From Verrucomicrobiota bacterium (GTDB lineage: Bacteria; Verrucomicrobiota; Verrucomicrobiia; Palsa-1439), in NCBI GenBank assembly GCA_016871575.1, contig VHCW01000006.1, positions 23,194 to 87,193 of the forward strand: DNA of 64,000 nucleotides, written 5' to 3'. Under the pieces are notes generated by a model, which saw nothing but the letters and a program-made list of their open reading frames with translations, did no database searches and was not told the origin of the DNA. Within the stretch, counting starts at the first letter, position 1, and each line of letters begins with the position of its first letter. Shown piece by piece: positions 35,527 through 45,082 of the stretch. Made by a program: the position numbers and the translations under genes.

Positions 35527-35654
35527 ATCCGAAATCCGAATCTCGAAATTCGAAACAAGCACGAAATCCGAATGACCAAAATCCCCCAGCAAAATTGTTT
35601 TGAACATTGCCGATTCGAGCTTCGAATTTGTTTCGGATTTCGGGTTTCGGATTT
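35525..35654. repeat. Palindromic AT-rich repeat between atpA and atpG
   Basis: About 130 bp, much richer in AT than its flanks. The ends are inverted copies: it opens AAATCCGAAATCCGAA and closes TTTCGGATTTCGGGTTTCGG then ATTT. Interior CGAAATTCGAA and TTCGAGCTTCGAA are also palindromic. It begins at the atpA stop codon. It looks like a folded-RNA or MITE-type element rather than a gene. Confidence 0.6.
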
Positions 35655-35665
35655 TTGTCCTAGCC

Positions 35666-36535
35666 ATGCCTAGCACTCGCGACATCCGCCGCCACATCCG
35701 TGGCGTGAAAAACATCCGCCAGGTCACCAAGGCGATGCACATGGTGGCCGCGGCCCGCTTGCGTCGCGCACAGGCCAAGGCCGAGGCCGCGCGTCCGTAC
35801 GCCGAGCGGCTCGGCGTCATCCTGCGGGATGTGTTTGCCGCCAATCCCGCGACGCGGCATCCGTTGCTTGTCCAGCGGCCGCTGCGCCGGGTCGGCTTGG
35901 TCGTCATCAGTTCCGACCGCGGCCTGTGCGGCGCGTTCAACGCCGGGATTCTCCGCGAGGCGGGGCGTTTCGTCGAGGCGCAAACCGCTGACGTCGGCCT
36001 CATGACGGTCGGGCGCAAGGCGCGCGAGTTTTTCCAGCGGATGGAAATCACGATTGACCAGTCGTTCCTGCAGCCGTCGCGCGATGTTCGCCTGGAGGAA
36101 GTCGGCCTCATCAGCAAACAGATCATCAACGACTACACCGCCGGCCAGTACGACCAGATTCACCTTGCCTACGCGCGTTTCGCTGGTGTGTTGAAAAGTG
36201 GACCGGTCGTGTCGCAACTGTTGCCGGTGCCACCACCGGGCGCCGCCGAGGGCATTGTGCCGCGCGCGGGCGCCTGCCAGTTCGAGCCGGCGGCGGAAGC
36301 GTTGCTTGGCGCGCTGCTGCCGCAATACGTTGAGGTTCTTGTTTATCGCGCGCTCGTCGAGTCGCTGGCCGGCGAGCAGGCGGCCCGGATGGTGGCGATG
36401 AAATCAGCCACCGACAGCGCCTCGGACATGATCGAGACGCTGACCCGCGAATACAACCGCGTCCGCCAGACGGCAATCACCACGCAGATTTTGGAAGTCG
36501 TGTCCGGCGCCGAGGCGCTGGGGCATGAAAAGTAG
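35666..36535 (+). CDS. atpG: ATP synthase F1 subunit gamma
   Basis: A 289-residue central rotor shaft. N-terminus MPSTRDIRRHIRGVKNIRQV and C-terminus MIETLTREYNRVRQTAITTQ are the two coiled-coil helices of gamma; VVISSDRGLCGAFNAGI is the conserved central motif. Met at 35666 matches the family start; reading frame upstream lies in the repeat. Confidence 0.95.
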   Translation: MPSTRDIRRHIRGVKNIRQVTKAMHMVAAARLRRAQAKAEAARPYAERLGVILRDVFAANPATRHPLLVQRPLRRVGLVVISSDRGLCGAFNAGILREAGRFVEAQTADVGLMTVGRKAREFFQRMEITIDQSFLQPSRDVRLEEVGLISKQIINDYTAGQYDQIHLAYARFAGVLKSGPVVSQLLPVPPPGAAEGIVPRAGACQFEPAAEALLGALLPQYVEVLVYRALVESLAGEQAARMVAMKSATDSASDMIETLTREYNRVRQTAITTQILEVVSGAEALGHEK

Positions 36536-37959
<1,424 letters not shown>

Positions 37960-37960
<1 letters not shown>

Positions 37961-38379
37961 TGGCGGAGAAAACCTTCCAACTGGAAATTCTCACCTTGCA
38001 GCGCCTGTTTCTGCGCGAACAGGTCCGTTTCCTCATCGCCCCCGGCCAGGAAGGCGTCTTCGAAATCCTGCCCGGCCACGCGCCGTTCATCTTCGCGCTC
38101 AAGCCCGGCCCGTTGCGCATCCGCCAACCCGACGGCAAGGACGCCCACATCGCCGTCGGCGGCGGTTTCCTCGTGGTGGAAGCGGGAAACGTCAGTATCC
38201 TCACCCGGAGCGCGGAGCATCCCGAGGAGATTGACCGCGCGCGCGCGGCCAAGGCGGAAGCCCGCGCCCAAGAGCGACTGCAGAAACGCGATGGCGTGGA
38301 TGTTTTGCGCGCCCAGGCAGCGTTGCAACGAGCGCTTGCGCGATTGAAGGTGGCGGAATATGGTGGGAAGGGGCTATGA
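37960..38379 (+). CDS. atpC: ATP synthase F1 subunit epsilon
   Basis: A 139-residue subunit with the N-terminal beta-barrel (FLIAPGQEGVFEILPGHAPF; AVGGGFLVVEAGNVSIL) and a C-terminal helical hairpin (ARAAKAEARAQERLQK). Epsilon regulates ATP hydrolysis. It is the last ATP synthase gene and shares an ATGA overlap with the next gene. Confidence 0.93.
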
Positions 38380-39107
38380 ACACCACCACGCCAAGCACCG
38401 TCCGCATCAGCCGTGAGGCGCGCATTGCCGCCTCTGTTGCCGCGTGGCACAAATTCCGCGAACGACAACAACATGTTCCCGCCCGTCTTCCCTTTGTCAC
38501 CATTTCCCGTCAGTACGGTTGCGAGGCGTTCGGGCTGGCGGTGCAACTGGCCGACCTGCTCAACAAACGTTGCCAACCTGCCGTGCCGTGGGCGAGCTAC
38601 GACCGCGAGGTGCTCGACCGCGTGTCCGCCGAACTCAACCTCAACCGCGAAATTGTCGCCTGCATGGACGGCCGCCGGCGCAGCGAGATGATCGAGTTTT
38701 TCGATACCCTGCTGAACCGCAAGGTGGACGAGGTCGTGTTGTTCCGCAAGATCGCCGAAGTCATCTGCTCGCTGGCCACCAACGGACACACCATTCTCGT
38801 CGGACGCGGCAGCTACCTGCTCACCCGCAGCCTCAATACCGGCCTGCACGTCCGCCTCATCGCGCCCCGGCCCTGGCGCATCCAGCGGATTGCCAGCTGG
38901 AAAAACATTTCCCTGAAGGACGCCGAAAAGGATGTCGAGCACTGCGAGATTCAACGCGACACGTTCCTGAAAACGTTCTTCCTGCAACAACCGCCCAATC
39001 CGTTTGATCTGATCCTCGAAAACTCGGCCTTCAACGTCCATCAAATGGCCGAGATCATCTTCACCGCGCTGGCCGCGCGCTTCAGCAGCGTGCTGGTCGA
39101 GGACTGA
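38376..39107 (+). CDS. Cytidylate kinase-like family protein
   Basis: A 243-residue protein of the cytidylate-kinase-like P-loop group. The nucleotide-binding region reads VTISRQYGCEAFGLAVQLAD (about 41-60), where ISRQYG-GG-x-x-A replaces a canonical Walker A, and ILVGRGSYLLT is the second conserved block. This family is not the main Cmk and its substrate is unknown. It is translationally coupled to atpC (ATGA). Its 3' end overlaps the convergent cobalamin adenosyltransferase gene by 26 nt. Confidence 0.7.
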   Translation: MNTTTPSTVRISREARIAASVAAWHKFRERQQHVPARLPFVTISRQYGCEAFGLAVQLADLLNKRCQPAVPWASYDREVLDRVSAELNLNREIVACMDGRRRSEMIEFFDTLLNRKVDEVVLFRKIAEVICSLATNGHTILVGRGSYLLTRSLNTGLHVRLIAPRPWRIQRIASWKNISLKDAEKDVEHCEIQRDTFLKTFFLQQPPNPFDLILENSAFNVHQMAEIIFTALAARFSSVLVED

Positions 39108-39546
39108 CTTTTGTTTCTTTTCCGCGGCCGGCCCGTCGCGCCAGCACAAACAACAAATCCCCCAACCGGTTCAGATACGGCACCACCGTCTTCTTCGTCG
39201 CGCAAACCCGTTCCGCCCGCCGGCAGACCGCCCGCGCAAAATGCAACGGACCGACCGGCAAAATGAACTGCTTCAGCGGCGGCAGCTTCGCCTGCATCTC
39301 GTCAATCCATCGCTCCAGCTTCTCCACGGGCGCGGTCGCATCGAGATGAAACAAATCGTTCTGAATGTCCGCCAGCATCGCGTCGAGTTTGCGGTCGGCA
39401 AGAAGCGAGCGGGCCAGCCCGATGGCCGAGTTCAACTCATCGAGCGCGCCCTCGGCCTCGATCTCCGGCGAGTTCTTGCGAACGCGCCGGCCATCGCGGA
39501 GCAAGGTCGTCCCGTCGTCGCCTTTTCGCGTATAGATTCTCAGCAT
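39082..39546 (-). CDS. PduO-type cob(I)alamin adenosyltransferase
   Basis: A 154-residue enzyme that adds the 5'-deoxyadenosyl group to cob(I)alamin to make coenzyme B12. Motifs: IYTRKGDDGTT (residues 4-14, ATP loop), GALDELNSAIG, and the C-terminal CRRAERVCA and LNRLGDLLFVLAR. It is shorter than usual (about 185), and the normal ILPGGS block reads ILPVGP with the following helix shortened, so activity is not certain. It follows the cupin gene with a 7-nt overlap. Confidence 0.8.
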   Translation of the reverse strand: MLRIYTRKGDDGTTLLRDGRRVRKNSPEIEAEGALDELNSAIGLARSLLADRKLDAMLADIQNDLFHLDATAPVEKLERWIDEMQAKLPPLKQFILPVGPLHFARAVCRRAERVCATKKTVVPYLNRLGDLLFVLARRAGRGKETKVSPRPARC

Positions 39547-39890
39547 TTCTGGAACTGTGCCGGTATCAGGCAGATGAACTTCAATGTCCCGGAGCCTGTG
39601 TTCTTGAACTGGTGTTTCTCGTCAGCGGGTATCAACAGCACGTCGCCGGGTTGGAGCGCGACGTCGTTGCCCTCGCGCCAGACGGTCCCAACGCCTTCGA
39701 GAATGAACACCTCGTGTTCGTAAGGGTGTTGGTGCAGCGGCGTGTGGCCGCCCACGGCGACATCGAAGACGCGCATCGCGAAGGTCGGCGCGCCGTCGCG
39801 CCGCGAGATGGCGACGCGATAGGCGCAGCCTTCCGCGCCGGGCATCTCGACTTTTTCCAGCGGAACCTGATTGATGGGGATGATTGTCAC
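39540..39890 (-). CDS. Cupin-domain protein
   Basis: A 116-residue single-domain cupin. Metal-binding motif 1 is HTPLHQHPYEHEVFILEG (about 49-66) and motif 2 is PGDVLLIPADEKHQFKNTG. Many such small cupins are metal-dependent sugar or keto-acid enzymes or sensors; the substrate cannot be read. GTG start at 39890 with TATAAG 8 nt upstream. It is first in an operon with the adenosyltransferase gene. Confidence 0.75.
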   Translation of the reverse strand: MTIIPINQVPLEKVEMPGAEGCAYRVAISRRDGAPTFAMRVFDVAVGGHTPLHQHPYEHEVFILEGVGTVWREGNDVALQPGDVLLIPADEKHQFKNTGSGTLKFICLIPAQFQKC

Positions 39891-40092
39891 GCGGGAAACT
39901 TATATGATGAATCCCATGAAAAGCCACCGAAATTCACCACCGACAACAAGTCGGCTTGCACATGGATTTTGGTCGTTGCCTGCGGGGATCCGAGTGGACG
40001 CCACAGCGTGTTGGCGCAACCGCTTGCGGCGAAGGCCCCCCGCCATGACAAATGCGGCGTTGAAAACGACGCGACAATAGCAAGACGCTTCA

Positions 40093-40120
40093 TTGCATTC
40101 GCGCGGATGCTCATTATAAT
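40093..40120 (+). promoter_or_regulatory. Promoter of the GreA-fusion gene
   Basis: TTGCAT (40093-40098), 16 nt, then a consensus TATAAT (40115-40120). The ATG at 40129 is 8 nt beyond the -10 box, so transcription should begin within a few bases of the start codon. The preceding 200 nt (39891-40092) show no gene. Confidence 0.6.
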
Positions 40121-40128
40121 GCCGCGCC

Positions 40129-42258
40129 ATGTCTGCCACCCACGAACAACACCAATTACTCCGCAACCTGCTTGCGCAGGGACAACTCGATGATGCCCAG
40201 TTCCGCTGGCTCGAACTGTCCGAGCAGTTCGCCGATCAGCCCGATTTCCTCCTCACGCTCGTCAAGGAGTTCGCCGATGCCGGTCACGCGCGCGCGGCCG
40301 CCGAACTGGTTGCGTTGATCATTCCCAGCCTCAAGGCCGCCGGCAAACACCGCGAATGGCTCTTCGCGCTGAAACTCCGCGCCGCCGGCAACCCGAAGGA
40401 AAAATCGCTCCGCCCCGAACTGGCCGAGGCCTACACCGCCATTCATCAAACCGACCCGCGCATCAAGGCCATTCTTGCCGTTGCCGCCCTCGATAACGAC
40501 GCCATGCCGCTCCCGGAGGCCATCAGCAGAATTGACACCCTCTTGGCGCTCGCTCCCGGCGCTTACTGTTGCCAGAAGAGCTGGGGGTTCGGGCGCGTGA
40601 AAAGTTTCGATGCCACCCTCGGACGGTTGATGGTCGCCTTTCCCCACAACGCCAACCATGCCGTCCAACTCGCCTACGCCGGCGAAAGCCTCACGCCGGT
40701 CAGCGCCGACCATATCGAAGTCCGCAAACAAACCGATCTCGCCGCCCTCCAGCAACTCGCCGCCGCCGAGCCGCTCGCCTTGCTCCGCCTCGCGCTTGTC
40801 AGCTACGGCCACGCCCTTTCACCGGAACGCCTCGAAACCATCCTGACACCGTTTGTCATCACCGCCGCCGACTGGAAAAAATGGTGGGACAACGCCAAGC
40901 GCCTCGCCAAGCGCGACCCGCACTTCGACGTGCCCGCCAAGAAAAGCGACCCGCTCGTCCTCCGCACCGCGCCCGTCTCGCAACAGGACGAACTGATGGA
41001 GGCATTCCGCGAGGCGCCCAGCCTCGTCCAGAAAACTGACATCGCCCGCCAGTTCCTCCGGATCGCCGACGAGATTGCCGACCCGGAACTCGCGTTGCAG
41101 GAATTGCAGGACGGTCTTCTAGCCTCTCTGGCAGCCGCCAAACCCGATCTCCACGTCGTCCGGCTCGAAGCCGCCTTCCTCCTCGAAGACATGCGCGTCC
41201 CCGGCTCGTTTGTGGCCGACGAACTCCGCCGGGCCGCGGATCTGCCCGCGCTTTTCGATGAACTCAGCGCGGCCTCCGAGAAACGCGCCGTCGCCGCGCT
41301 GAAGGTTTCCGAGCCGGACCGGTTGTTGGCCGCCGTCAATCAACTGGCCGCCAAGACGCTCGACCAGATTGCCGACCTCCTTGCGTCCGTCGCGCCGCAG
41401 ATTCTCCAGAGCGTCCAGAACCACGCCGCCAGCGCCGAATTGCTCGCCTGGATCTGCCGGAACATCTCCGGCACACCGTGGCTGGAGCCGCTCCCCGGCA
41501 GCGTTCTTATCCAGGCGGTCCTCAGCGCCATGGAAACCGCCACCGCCAAGTCCGCCGGCAAACTCTACGATCTGTTGGTCAAGGACGAGACGCTGCTCGT
41601 GGACCTGCTCGCCCACACGCCGACGGAGGCCATTCGCGACGTTGCCCGCCGCCTGCTCGCCAGCCCCGCGCTGGAGGAACTCGACCGCCGCCTGCTGATG
41701 GGGCGTCTCGTCAAGGAGTTCCCGTTCATCCAGGAAATGCTCGTCAACCGCACCGCCAAGGAACAACCGCTCATCGTCTCCTGGAACAGCCTCCGCCGCC
41801 GGCAGGCCGAACTCGATGAACTGATCCAGAAAAAAATTCCCCACAACAGCAAGGAGATCGCCCAAGCCCGCAGCTACGGCGACCTGCGCGAAAACTTCGA
41901 GTACAAAGCCGCCAAGGAGATGCAGAAAGTCCTCATGCGCCGGCGAGGCGAACTCGAATTGCTCCTGATCCGTTCCCGGGGCAGCGATTTCTCCGATGCA
42001 AAAGCGGACGCCGTCAACATCGGCACATCCGTCACCGTCACCGATCTCGCCACCGGCGCCTCCGTGACCTATCACATCCTCGGCGCGTGGGACAGCGATA
42101 CCGCCCGCAACATCATCAGTTATCCTGCCGCGCTGGCCCAGGTGCTCCTCAACAGGCGTGTCGGCGAGGTTGTCGAGGCCAACAGCGACACCGGCAAACT
42201 CCAATTCCGCATCGAGCGCATCGAGAAAGTTTCCGACGACATCTTGCAGTCGCTGTGA
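40129..42258 (+). CDS. greA: Large GreA-domain transcription factor
   Basis: A 709-residue protein. The last ~160 residues are GreA-like: a coiled coil with ARSYGDLRENFEYKAAKEMQ (the tip Asp and Glu that reach the RNA polymerase active site, near 585-588), then a FKBP-like domain (INIGTSVTVTDLATGASVTY; NRRVGEVVEA). GreA rescues backtracked RNA polymerase by stimulating RNA cleavage. The first ~530 residues are an Ala/Leu-rich all-helical domain, with early TPR-like helices (RNLLAQGQLDDAQFRWLEL). Chlamydial GreA is similarly long, about 715 residues, so this looks like a PVC-lineage form. The N-terminal role is unknown. Confidence 0.8.
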   Translation: MSATHEQHQLLRNLLAQGQLDDAQFRWLELSEQFADQPDFLLTLVKEFADAGHARAAAELVALIIPSLKAAGKHREWLFALKLRAAGNPKEKSLRPELAEAYTAIHQTDPRIKAILAVAALDNDAMPLPEAISRIDTLLALAPGAYCCQKSWGFGRVKSFDATLGRLMVAFPHNANHAVQLAYAGESLTPVSADHIEVRKQTDLAALQQLAAAEPLALLRLALVSYGHALSPERLETILTPFVITAADWKKWWDNAKRLAKRDPHFDVPAKKSDPLVLRTAPVSQQDELMEAFREAPSLVQKTDIARQFLRIADEIADPELALQELQDGLLASLAAAKPDLHVVRLEAAFLLEDMRVPGSFVADELRRAADLPALFDELSAASEKRAVAALKVSEPDRLLAAVNQLAAKTLDQIADLLASVAPQILQSVQNHAASAELLAWICRNISGTPWLEPLPGSVLIQAVLSAMETATAKSAGKLYDLLVKDETLLVDLLAHTPTEAIRDVARRLLASPALEELDRRLLMGRLVKEFPFIQEMLVNRTAKEQPLIVSWNSLRRRQAELDELIQKKIPHNSKEIAQARSYGDLRENFEYKAAKEMQKVLMRRRGELELLLIRSRGSDFSDAKADAVNIGTSVTVTDLATGASVTYHILGAWDSDTARNIISYPAALAQVLLNRRVGEVVEANSDTGKLQFRIERIEKVSDDILQSL

Positions 42259-42296
42259 TCAACGGAGATCCATCCCATCCCGCCCTCGCCTTCATT

Positions 42297-42336
42297 TGTC
42301 CGGAAAAAAGGAACGATCGTTCCTTTTTTCCGGACA
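42297..42336. terminator. Perfect 40-bp palindrome after the GreA-fusion gene
   Basis: The arm TGTCCGGAAAAAAGGAACGA (42297-42316) is followed at once by its exact complement (42317-42336), with no spacer. As RNA it folds to a very stable hairpin; the T6 run is inside the stem. It is 38 nt past the stop codon and 98 nt before thrC, so terminating transcription is the likely job. It is symmetric and could act on both strands, or be a dimer-binding site. Confidence 0.55.
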
Positions 42337-42399
42337 TGCGGTTTGCGGCAGCGGCGGGTGATCGCGCTTGATCCCCGCGACCTGCTGCGCGTCCTCCTG

Positions 42400-42428
42400 T
42401 TGACTTCGCAACGGCCAGACTCTACTCT
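42400..42428 (+). promoter_or_regulatory. Promoter of thrC
   Basis: TTGACT (42400-42405), 17 nt, TACTCT (42423-42428). The GTG start at 42435 is 6 nt past the -10 box, the expected position of the first transcribed base. Confidence 0.5.
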
Positions 42429-42434
42429 CCGCCC

Positions 42435-43772
42435 GTGCAACCGCCCGCTTTCTACAGCACCAACGGCAGCGCGCCGCTCGTGGACCTGCGCCAGGCGCTC
42501 CTCCAAGGCCAGGCCCCCGACCGCGGCCTCTATTTGCCGCAACAATTTCCACGGCTGACCACAGCCGAGATCACCGGCAAACCGTATCCCGAAATTGCCT
42601 TCGAGCTTCTCCGCCGATTCACCGCCGGCATCGTGAACGACGCCACGCTCCACGCCCTCTGCGCCGACGCCTACAACCTCGACGTGCCCATCGAACACGT
42701 TTACGACCGCGTCCATGTCATGCGCCTCGACCGCGGCCCGACGGCGTCCTTCAAGGATTTCGCCGCCCGCATGATGGCCCGGCTCATCGGCCAATTCCTC
42801 CGCGAGACCGGCAAGACGCTGACGATTCTCACCGCCACCAGCGGCGACACCGGCTCGGCCGTCGCCAGCGCGTTTCACGGCGTCGCCGGCGTCCGCGTGC
42901 TCGTTCTGTTTCCGATTGTCGAGGTCAGCGACCGCCAGCGCAAACAGATGACCACGCTCCGCGATAACATCCGCGCCATCGCGGTGGACGGAAAGTTCGA
43001 CGACTGCCAGGCGCTCGTGAAGCGCGCCTTCGCCGACCCGGCCTTGTCGAGATTGCCGTTGTCGTCGGCCAACTCCATCAACATCGGGCGTCTGCTCCCG
43101 CAGGCTGTCTATTATTTCCACGCCGCCGCCCGCCTCGGCGAGCCACTCGTCATCGCCGTCCCCTCCGGCAATTTCGGCAACATGATGGGCGCCGTCATCG
43201 CCCGCGAAATGGGATTGCGCATCAAACGCCTCGTCATCCCCGTCAACGGCAACGACGAGTTCCCGCGTTTCCTCGTTACCGGCCGCTATGAGAAGATCGA
43301 ACCGTCGCACAACTGTCTCTCCAACGCGATGAACGTCGGCCACCCCAGCAACCTCGCGCGCCTCGTTGCGATGTACGGCGGCCAGATGGACGAAACCGGC
43401 AGGATCAACCGCGCACCCGATATGTCACGGATGCGGCGCGACCTGTTTTCCAGCACCGTGTCCGACGACCAGACCCGCGCGACGATCCAGCAAGCGTGGG
43501 CCGAACACAAACTATTGCTCGAACCGCACGGTGCCGTCGGCTGGCGCGGTTTCCTCGACTACTGCGCGGCGGAGTCGCTCGGTGACAGCCCCGCTGTTGT
43601 TCTCGAAACAGCGCACCCGGCAAAGTTCCCCGAGGAAATCGAACGGGTGCTTGGTTTCTCCCCCGATGTGCCGGCGTCATTGTCCGCGCTCGACAAACTT
43701 CCCGAAGATTTCGACCGAATGCCGGTTGACTACGGGCAATTTCAGAAGTACTTGCTCAGCCGATACGCATGA
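42435..43772 (+). CDS. thrC: Threonine synthase
   Basis: A 445-residue PLP enzyme of the short-chain type-II threonine synthase group (as in E. coli), converting O-phosphohomoserine to threonine. The PLP Lys is 107 in PTASFKDFAARMM, and the cofactor phosphate loop is TATSGDTGSAVA; SANSINIGRLLPQ and PSGNFGNMMGAVIA are conserved. GTG is the start: YYSTNG-type homology (FYSTNGSAPLVDL) begins within six residues. The next gene overlaps by 4 nt. Confidence 0.92.
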   Translation: MQPPAFYSTNGSAPLVDLRQALLQGQAPDRGLYLPQQFPRLTTAEITGKPYPEIAFELLRRFTAGIVNDATLHALCADAYNLDVPIEHVYDRVHVMRLDRGPTASFKDFAARMMARLIGQFLRETGKTLTILTATSGDTGSAVASAFHGVAGVRVLVLFPIVEVSDRQRKQMTTLRDNIRAIAVDGKFDDCQALVKRAFADPALSRLPLSSANSINIGRLLPQAVYYFHAAARLGEPLVIAVPSGNFGNMMGAVIAREMGLRIKRLVIPVNGNDEFPRFLVTGRYEKIEPSHNCLSNAMNVGHPSNLARLVAMYGGQMDETGRINRAPDMSRMRRDLFSSTVSDDQTRATIQQAWAEHKLLLEPHGAVGWRGFLDYCAAESLGDSPAVVLETAHPAKFPEEIERVLGFSPDVPASLSALDKLPEDFDRMPVDYGQFQKYLLSRYA

Positions 43773-44971
43773 AACACATCATCATCCTTGGCGACGGCAT
43801 GGCTGATTACCCGGTCGCGCGGCTCGGCGGCAAGACGCCGCTGCAAGTGGCGCGCCATCCGCACATGGACCGCATTGCGCGCGAAGGCCGGTGCGGATTG
43901 TTCAAGACCATCGAGGATGGGATGCCGAGCGGCAGCGAAGCCGCCAATCTTGCCGTGCTGGGCTACGACCCGCGCGAAGTCCTCCAAGGCCGCGGCGTTC
44001 TCGAAGCCGCCAGCATGGGCGTGGACATCCGCGACGACGAGATGGCAATGCGCTGCAATCTCATCAGCCTCTTCGATGACGGGCGCATCAAAAGCCACAG
44101 CGCCGGGCACATCAGTTCCGCCGAGTCCGACGAAATCCTCAAGACGCTTCAGAAGGAAATCGGCGGCGACGGCCTTCGTTTTTACACGGGCGTCAGCTAC
44201 CGGCACCTCTTTGTCGGCAAAGGACTCGACCCGCGTTTGGAATGCGCGCCGCCGCACGATCACCCGAACGAACCTGCCGAGCCGTTATTGATCAAACCGA
44301 AAGTGCCGGAAGCGAAACCGACTGCCGACCTGCTCAACGATCTCACCCGCCGGTCGTGGCCACTCTTGAAAAATCATCCCGTGAACCAGCGCCGGCGCGC
44401 CGCCGGCAAGGACATGGCCAGCTCGATCTGGCTCTGGTCGCCGGGCAAACGCCCGAAGATGTGGACGTTCCAGGAGCGGTTCCACGTGACTGGCGCGGTC
44501 ATTTCCGCCGTGGACCTGATTCGCGGTCTCGGCGTGTATGCCGGGCTTGACATCATCAAGGTGCCGGGCGCCACCGGTTTTCACGACACCAACTACGAAG
44601 GCAAAGCCGATGCCGCGCTCGATGCATTGAAGCGGGTGGACTTCGTTTATCTCCACGTCGAGGCGCCCGATGAAGCCGGGCACGACGGCAACCTGGAACT
44701 GAAAATCAAGACCATCGAAGACCTCGATGCCCGGCTCGTGAGCCGGATCTTGGCGGGGCTGGAGAACACCGGGGCCGTTGTTGCTGTGTTGCCCGATCAT
44801 CCGACACCAGTGGAGAAGCGGATTCATGTTCGCGACGCCGTCCCGTTTGCCATCCGCGCGCCGGGTCAAGCGCCCGACAAGGTGGAGCGGTACGACGAAG
44901 TGAGTTGCGCCGGCGGAAACTTCGGCACGATCCACGGCGATACGTTTATCCGGGCGGTATTTGGGAAGTAA
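43769..44971 (+). CDS. apgM: ApgM-type phosphoglycerate mutase-like protein, proposed homoserine kinase
   Basis: A 400-residue alkaline-phosphatase-superfamily protein of the archaeal phosphoglycerate-mutase type. IILGDGMADYPV (residues 4-15) gives a metal Asp, GMPSGSEAANLAVLGYDP has the nucleophile Ser region, and the metal-site His/Asp blocks KGIDPRLE-like, YLHVEAPDEAGHDGN and LPDHPTP follow. In several bacterial groups such proteins next to thrC are proposed to supply homoserine kinase in place of ThrB. The ATGA overlap with thrC supports that role here; a phosphoglycerate mutase role remains possible. Confidence 0.78.
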   Translation: MKHIIILGDGMADYPVARLGGKTPLQVARHPHMDRIAREGRCGLFKTIEDGMPSGSEAANLAVLGYDPREVLQGRGVLEAASMGVDIRDDEMAMRCNLISLFDDGRIKSHSAGHISSAESDEILKTLQKEIGGDGLRFYTGVSYRHLFVGKGLDPRLECAPPHDHPNEPAEPLLIKPKVPEAKPTADLLNDLTRRSWPLLKNHPVNQRRRAAGKDMASSIWLWSPGKRPKMWTFQERFHVTGAVISAVDLIRGLGVYAGLDIIKVPGATGFHDTNYEGKADAALDALKRVDFVYLHVEAPDEAGHDGNLELKIKTIEDLDARLVSRILAGLENTGAVVAVLPDHPTPVEKRIHVRDAVPFAIRAPGQAPDKVERYDEVSCAGGNFGTIHGDTFIRAVFGK

Positions 44972-44983
44972 GCCGGGGCGTTT

Positions 44984-45015
44984 GTAGTAAGCCACGGAGC
45001 AAAGCGGAGTGGCGT
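44984..45015. repeat. REP-like palindromic repeat, copy 2
   Basis: Matches the copy at 29286-29317 in the opposite orientation at about 28 of 32 positions, including GTAGTAAGCCAC and the closing GTGGCGT. The following GACTACGAACCAC (from 45049) resembles the outer end of copy 1, so the full unit may be longer. It lies between apgM and the permease gene. Confidence 0.55.
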
Positions 45016-45046
45016 GGGGAGACGGCACTCCACTAACGTTTCGTGC

Positions 45047-45075
45047 CTGACTACGAACCACGTTTGTGCTATTCA
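45047..45075 (+). promoter_or_regulatory. Possible promoter of the purine permease gene
   Basis: CTGACT (45047-45052), 17 nt, TATTCA (45070-45075), with the ATG 7 nt further on. The -35 region overlaps the outer part of the repeat at 44984, so the repeat may supply part of the promoter. Moderate match only. Confidence 0.3.
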
Positions 45076-45082
45076 GTCCGCC

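Noticed and set aside
39891..40092. Gap upstream of the GreA-fusion gene as a possible riboswitch (cobalamin gene nearby)
   Set aside because: No B12-box or other recognisable aptamer pattern; short frames here have no support.
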